A stretch of DNA of 17,640 nt from CAIOSQ01 sp044359885 (GTDB lineage Bacteria > Pseudomonadota > Alphaproteobacteria > CACIAM-22H2). Where the stretch lies: NCBI GenBank assembly GCA_044359885.1, contig JBIKLI010000048.1:1-17640 (forward strand), read 5' to 3'. The notes under the pieces were generated by a model, which saw only the letters and a program-made list of their open reading frames with translations, did no database searches and had not been told where the DNA came from. Positions 14,485 through 17,640 of this stretch are shown in pieces. The translations under genes and the position numbers were made by a program. Numbering within the stretch: position 1 is the first letter of the stretch; each line of letters begins with the position of its first letter.

Positions 14485-15372
14485 TCAGGCGGCGACCGGC
14501 GACGCGAGGCGGATGGCCGGGTGCATCAGCCCCGAAGCCAGCAGGTCGAAGGGATGGGTGCGCCCGAAATGCTCGTTGGGAACCCAGGCCTGAGAATCGG
14601 GCAGGTAGTCGAACCAGGGCGCGAAGCCCAGCACCAGATGGATGCGGGTGGTCGCGGTGGTCCCGCGGCAGAAGACCCGATGCGGACGGTTGGTATCCCA
14701 GGTGTAGGCGCGGCCCGGCGCGAGGTGGTAGGCCGGCTCGCCGGCCATCTGGAAGACGAAGTTCGCATCCGTGACCAGCGGAACGTTCAGCCGCAATGTC
14801 TCGAAGACGGGCTCGTCGCGATGCCAGCCTTCGCGCGCGAGATAGGCCGGGTCGGCGGCGTCCACGGCTGCGCCCGGAATGACGCCGACACGGCTGCGCA
14901 CCAGGCTGCGCGTGAAGCCGTCGATGAACGCCCCCAGCGCGCCGGTCGCGGCGAGTTCCGTCCGGCGACGGAAGCCGTAGCTGTCGAAATAGGAGTCGCG
15001 CAGCCGCTCATGCGTGCCGGTGGCGTTCCAGAAGAACGCTTCGCGGGCATTGCGTGGCGTCCCCAGCGTGCTCGCCTCCGGTTCCGGCGCGTCCTGATGG
15101 TCCGGGTTCCAGGTCAGCGACAGGCCGCCATAGGTCCGGCTCTCGCCGTCGGCATGGCGCCAGCCGCGAAAGCCGCGCGTGGCGAGCGCCGCATCGACCT
15201 GACTGCGGATCGCATCGAGGTCGACCCCCGGCAGGTCGAAGCTGAGCCTGCCGCGCCGCCCGACCTTCGGCACGCAGGCGGCGACCGCAGCGTCGTAGTC
15301 GGTGCGTGCGCGCAGGAACTGGAACACGGTCATGTCGGGGGGCACGTCGGCGATCCGGATCGGGGTGGACAT
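14485..15372 (-). CDS. Fe(II)/2-oxoglutarate oxygenase-like protein (aspartyl/asparaginyl hydroxylase-like)
   Basis: The 295-residue protein has a metal-binding pattern typical of the double-stranded beta-helix oxygenases. H184 and D186 occur in GWHRDEP, and distal H231 in NRPHRVF. R243 in TTRIHLVLGF is well placed to bind 2-oxoglutarate. Between them lie strand-like segments (LRLNVPLVTDANFVFQM, PGRAYTWDTNRPH) like those of aspartyl/asparaginyl beta-hydroxylase-type proteins. The N-terminal 150 residues I do not recognise beyond a possible adaptor region. The start at 15372 follows GAGGAG by 5 nt. Known relatives hydroxylate amino acid residues or free amino acids; the substrate here is unknown. 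It is soluble, with no signal peptide, and may belong to one unit with the MFS and hydrolase genes. Confidence 0.7.
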   Translation of the reverse strand: MSTPIRIADVPPDMTVFQFLRARTDYDAAVAACVPKVGRRGRLSFDLPGVDLDAIRSQVDAALATRGFRGWRHADGESRTYGGLSLTWNPDHQDAPEPEASTLGTPRNAREAFFWNATGTHERLRDSYFDSYGFRRRTELAATGALGAFIDGFTRSLVRSRVGVIPGAAVDAADPAYLAREGWHRDEPVFETLRLNVPLVTDANFVFQMAGEPAYHLAPGRAYTWDTNRPHRVFCRGTTATTRIHLVLGFAPWFDYLPDSQAWVPNEHFGRTHPFDLLASGLMHPAIRLASPVAA

Positions 15373-15504
15373 CGTGGCTCCTCTCGGCGGGTGGAACTCG
15401 ACCGGGAAGGTCGCGGCGACGCGCGATCGCCTCAAGACGCGCATCGCGCTTACGCCGCGCGAACGAAGGATCTCTTGACAGGACGCTCCCGGTGCCGGCC
15501 GGCG

Positions 15505-16041
15505 TCATGCCGGCGCGTCGGCGACCGCGGCGCAAACCAGCGCCCCGGGACCCGGATCGGCGCCGGAATGCAGCGCATGCCAGAGCAGGCGGTGCGGCTG
15601 CTCGCCGGGCATGAACAGGCCCAGCGGCGCCGCGGGCGCGAAACCGAACTGGCCGTAATAGGCGATGTCGCCCACCAGCAGCACCAGCCCGTGCCCCAGG
15701 GCTGCGGCGCGCGCCAGGCCGTCGGCCATCAGCGCGCGCCCGACGCCCTGGCCCTTCAGCTCGGGCTCGACCGCGAGCGGTCCCAGCAGCAGCGCCGGAC
15801 GCGAGCCGCCCCTGTCGCCGGCGTCGACGCCCACCGGCCAGAAGCGCAGCGTGCCGACCAGACGGCGGGCCGGATCGCGCGCGACCAGACGCAGCGCCGC
15901 GATGCTGTCGATGCCGCGGCGGTAGGCGTAGGAGCGCTTGGCGTGGCGATCGGCGCCGAAGGCGCGGTCGAGCAGCGCCTCGATATCGGGCGCGTCCGAC
16001 GGAGTCTCCGCTTCCAGGCGGAAGCCGGGTGGCATGGTCAT
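15505..16041 (-). CDS. GNAT family N-acetyltransferase (YhbS-like)
   Basis: This 178-residue protein has the GNAT fold motifs. The N-terminal LEAETPSDAPDIEALLDRAFG is followed by the strand LVGTLRFWPV and LLLGPLAVEPELKGQGVGRALM. The acetyl-CoA pyrophosphate-binding loop is about 97-103 (GQGVGRA). YYGQFGFAPA is the characteristic segment of the YhbS/COG3153 group. These enzymes transfer acetyl from acetyl-CoA to amines or protein N-termini; the acceptor is unknown. Two ATGs (16041 and 16035) are possible, and no strong ribosome-binding site distinguishes them. Gaps of 132 nt downstream and 246 nt upstream suggest a separate transcription unit. Confidence 0.88.
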   Translation of the reverse strand: MTMPPGFRLEAETPSDAPDIEALLDRAFGADRHAKRSYAYRRGIDSIAALRLVARDPARRLVGTLRFWPVGVDAGDRGGSRPALLLGPLAVEPELKGQGVGRALMADGLARAAALGHGLVLLVGDIAYYGQFGFAPAAPLGLFMPGEQPHRLLWHALHSGADPGPGALVCAAVADAPA

Positions 16042-16118
16042 GGGATCTGGCTCTTCGACGAGGGCGTGTCCATGGGCGCCGTCGGCGGCGCTCGCGGACC
16101 TGCGAGGAAAGGCAGGAA

Positions 16119-16136
16119 GCCGTGCGCAGGCACGGC
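16119..16136 (-). terminator. Hairpin, possible terminator after the TRAP operon
   Basis: GCCGTGC-GCAG-GCACGGC gives a 7-bp stem with a 4-nt loop. On the minus strand it is followed by TTCCTGCCTTTCC, a weak pyrimidine tract. It lies about 150 nt past the stop codon of the binding protein gene and about 80 nt before the acetyltransferase start. Confidence 0.4.
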
Positions 16137-16141
16137 CGATC

Positions 16142-16159
16142 GGCGCCCGGCCGGGCGCC
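16142..16159. repeat. Perfect 18-bp palindrome
   Basis: GGCGCCCGG is followed directly by its reverse complement CCGGGCGCC. It adjoins the hairpin at 16119-16136 and may add to transcript termination or stabilisation. It is not AT-rich and does not resemble a typical operator. Confidence 0.4.
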
Positions 16160-16287
16160 CGCCGTCATCGTCGTCGAAGAATGTCCGGACCGATCCTCAT
16201 CGCCCCGGGATGGAACCCGCGGGGCCGGGTGATGTCAAGCGCGCGCCGCGCCGGATCGTCATGGCGCGGCGCGCGCGTCGTCATGCG

Positions 16288-17271
16288 TCAGGGCGTGTCC
16301 TGCACCGCCTTGATCATCTCCATGCCGCCGACCTTCGGCGCCCATGCCTGGTAGATCGGCATCATCGCCCGCTGCCACGGGGTCTTGTCGACCTTGTGGT
16401 ACTTGGCGCCCGCGGCGACCGCCTTGGCCATTGCCTCCTCGTCGCCCTCGGCGATCAGCCGGTCCTGCAGCTTGATGCCCTCCTCGGCCGCGGACTGGAC
16501 CAGCGCCTGCAGCTCGGGCGACAGGCGGCGCCAGAAGTTCATCGAGAAGCCGACGGCGGAGATCGAGTAGATGTGGCCCAGGTCGGTGAAGTGCGGACCG
16601 ACCTCGTAGAACTTCGACAGCCAGTAGGTCGTCTTGGCGTTGTCCATCGCGTCGACGACGCCGGTCTGCATCGCGTTGTAGACCTCGGGGAAGGCGATCG
16701 GCGTCGGGTTGGCGCCCAGCAGCTTCCACAGCTCGACATGCAGCGGGCTCTGCAGCACGCGGATCTTCTTGCCCTTGATGTCGTCGGGCGTGAGGATCGG
16801 GAACTTGCCCAGCGGATGGCGGGTGCCGTTGACCAGGAACCCGACCACCTTGAAGCCGTGCGGCTCGTATTTCGCGGCCATCTGCTTGCCGACCGCCCCG
16901 GCCAGGACGCGATAGGCGTGGTTGTCGTCGCGGAACAGGAAGGGCATGTCGAAGAGCTGGCCCTCCGGCACCCAGATGCTCATCACCGAGACGTTGACCG
17001 GCGCGCCGCAGACCGAGCCCAGACGCATGCCCTCGGCCATCTCCTTCTCGCCGCCGAGCTGGGAGTTGGGGAAGATCTGGATCTCGAGCGCGCCCTTCGA
17101 TTCCGCGTTGACGCGATCGGCCATGCGCTGCATGCCGATCGTGCCCGGAAAGTCGACATTGCCGAGCACGCCGAACTTGCAGGTGATCCGGCTCTGCGCC
17201 GATGCCGGCGCAAGCGCCGCCAGCATCGCGGCGGCGACCGCGCCGGCCGCCAGGGTGAGTTTCAGTTTCAT
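16288..17271 (-). CDS. TRAP transporter periplasmic solute-binding protein (DctP family)
   Basis: The 327-residue protein is a DctP-type receptor. A Sec signal peptide is plain: MKLK, a hydrophobic core, and cleavage after ASA at about residue 25. Family marks are IFPNSQLGGEKEMAEGMRLGS, PFLFRDDNHAYRV, LTPDDIKGKKIRVLQSP, PTPIAFPEVYNAMQTGVVDAMDN and MNFWRRLSPELQ. R171 in KKIRV is the conserved arginine that clamps the substrate carboxylate in this family, so an organic acid ligand is expected. The start at 17271 is fixed by a perfect AGGAGG (17284-17279) 7 nt away. It follows the large permease gene by 73 nt; the ligand class cannot be narrowed further. Confidence 0.93.
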   Translation of the reverse strand: MKLKLTLAAGAVAAAMLAALAPASAQSRITCKFGVLGNVDFPGTIGMQRMADRVNAESKGALEIQIFPNSQLGGEKEMAEGMRLGSVCGAPVNVSVMSIWVPEGQLFDMPFLFRDDNHAYRVLAGAVGKQMAAKYEPHGFKVVGFLVNGTRHPLGKFPILTPDDIKGKKIRVLQSPLHVELWKLLGANPTPIAFPEVYNAMQTGVVDAMDNAKTTYWLSKFYEVGPHFTDLGHIYSISAVGFSMNFWRRLSPELQALVQSAAEEGIKLQDRLIAEGDEEAMAKAVAAGAKYHKVDKTPWQRAMMPIYQAWAPKVGGMEMIKAVQDTP

Positions 17272-17278
17272 CGCGTCT

Positions 17279-17284
17279 CCTCCT
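17279..17284 (-). promoter_or_regulatory. Consensus Shine-Dalgarno for the TRAP binding protein
   Basis: AGGAGG on the minus strand, with a 7-nt spacer to the ATG at 17271, is the strongest ribosome-binding site in the window. It fits the need for more binding protein than permease from one message. It rules out the earlier in-frame ATG at 17298. Confidence 0.75.
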
Positions 17285-17344
17285 TGGTTGTCGGGCAAGC
17301 CCGCCTTGCCCTTGCGTGGAATCCGGTGAACCGCGCGGCCGCCG

Positions 17345-17640
17345 TCAGAACGCCGCGTGGACCAGCGCCAGCGAGATCGCCGGCACGTAGGTGATGAGCA
17401 CGAGGCCCAGGATCAGGATCGCCAGGAACGGCATCACCGCCCGGAACGTCGCCTGGACCGAGGTCCCGGTGATCGCCGAGGGAATGAAGACCAGCAGCCC
17501 GTAGGGCGGGGTCAGGCCGCCCAGCATCAGGTTGACGACCACGATGATGCCGAAATGGACGGGATCGACGCCCAGTTGCAGCACCAGAGGCAGCGCGATC
17601 GGCACGACGATCAGCATGATCGCGGTCAGGTCGAGGAACA
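17345..17640 (-). CDS. TRAP transporter large permease, C-terminal fragment (DctM family)
   Basis: The last 97 or so codons of a DctM-type permease are visible; the frame continues through the right edge, so the ATG at 17617 is internal. The fragment reads FLDLTAIMLIVVPIALPL, then GVDPVHFGIIVVVNLMLGGLTPPYG, then AVMPFLAILILGLVLITYVPAISL. These are the final transmembrane and re-entrant segments of the family. LTPPYG is a hallmark. With the binding protein gene downstream, this is a secondary, ion-driven uptake system for an organic acid. The small permease subunit is not in the window and probably lies further upstream. Confidence 0.9.
   Translation of the reverse strand, partial: FLDLTAIMLIVVPIALPLVLQLGVDPVHFGIIVVVNLMLGGLTPPYGLLVFIPSAITGTSVQATFRAVMPFLAILILGLVLITYVPAISLALVHAAF

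Larger units (their letters stand above)
16042..16287. other. Intergenic region with two GC-rich inverted repeats
   Basis: This 246-bp stretch separates the stop codon of the TRAP binding protein gene from the start of the acetyltransferase gene. I see no gene in it that I would defend. It contains a perfect 18-bp palindrome and a 7-bp hairpin, listed separately. The promoter of the acetyltransferase gene should lie here, but I could not find recognisable boxes. Confidence 0.5.

Noticed and set aside
15475..15480. Perfect TTGACA on the plus strand as a promoter -35 box
   Set aside because: No AT-rich -10 box lies 16-18 nt downstream, where the sequence is GC only, and no plus-strand gene follows.
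14521..17394. 957-codon plus-strand open frame
   Set aside because: It runs antisense across an oxygenase-like gene, an acetyltransferase gene, the TRAP receptor gene and their intergenic gaps. No single protein would do that, and its composition is that of an antisense shadow.

Overview
The window is very GC-rich, densely coding DNA with no RNA genes, insertion sequences, CRISPR arrays or phage genes that I can recognise. The gene families point to a free-living, nutrient-scavenging proteobacterium, most likely an alphaproteobacterium of Rhizobiales/Rhodospirillales type. They include a peptide-type ABC transporter, a TRAP transporter, acetamidase/formamidase, DUF1028, DUF808 and a Gfo/Idh sugar-dehydrogenase-like protein. 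That placement is an inference from content and base composition, not from a marker gene.

Layout. (1) 1-1353, plus strand: the C-terminal end of a Gfo/Idh-type oxidoreductase, then a DUF808 membrane protein. (2) 1405-3345, minus strand: a tightly spaced pair, a zinc deacylase of the AstE/AspA/DoeB type followed by an acetamidase/formamidase. A Tat-exported family-5 solute-binding protein gene (3632-5266, plus) diverges from this pair. A perfect 30-bp palindrome sits in the convergent gap after it. (3) 11682 down to 5334, minus strand: a five-gene operon of M14 carboxypeptidase, family-5 solute-binding protein, two permeases and a fused double ATPase, the last three joined by 4-nt stop/start overlaps. 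A DUF1028 gene (11770-12492, plus) diverges from it, and the 87-bp gap holds overlapping back-to-back promoter-like sequences and a palindrome. (4) 15372 down to 12503, minus strand: a 2-oxoglutarate/Fe(II)-oxygenase-like protein, an MFS transporter and an isochorismatase-family hydrolase; the last two overlap by 4 nt. (5) 16041-15505, minus: a GNAT acetyltransferase. (6) 17640-16288, minus: the C-terminal end of a TRAP large permease and its periplasmic binding protein.

How the genes may work together. Segments 2 to 4 place a peptide/opine-type importer beside five enzymes or presumed enzymes that act, by family, on amide, peptide or N-acyl bonds: M14 carboxypeptidase, DUF1028, AstE/DoeB-like deacylase, acetamidase/formamidase and isochorismatase-like hydrolase. 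An oxygenase and an MFS porter add to these. The simplest reading is a catabolic island for a small amide-, peptide- or N-acyl-containing compound that is imported by the ABC system and dismantled in the cytoplasm. No substrate can be assigned from sequence alone. The most distinctive details are the divergent promoter region at 11683-11769, the Asp-to-Asn change at the expected catalytic Asp of the isochorismatase-like protein, and a second, orphan solute-binding protein beside one permease/ATPase set.
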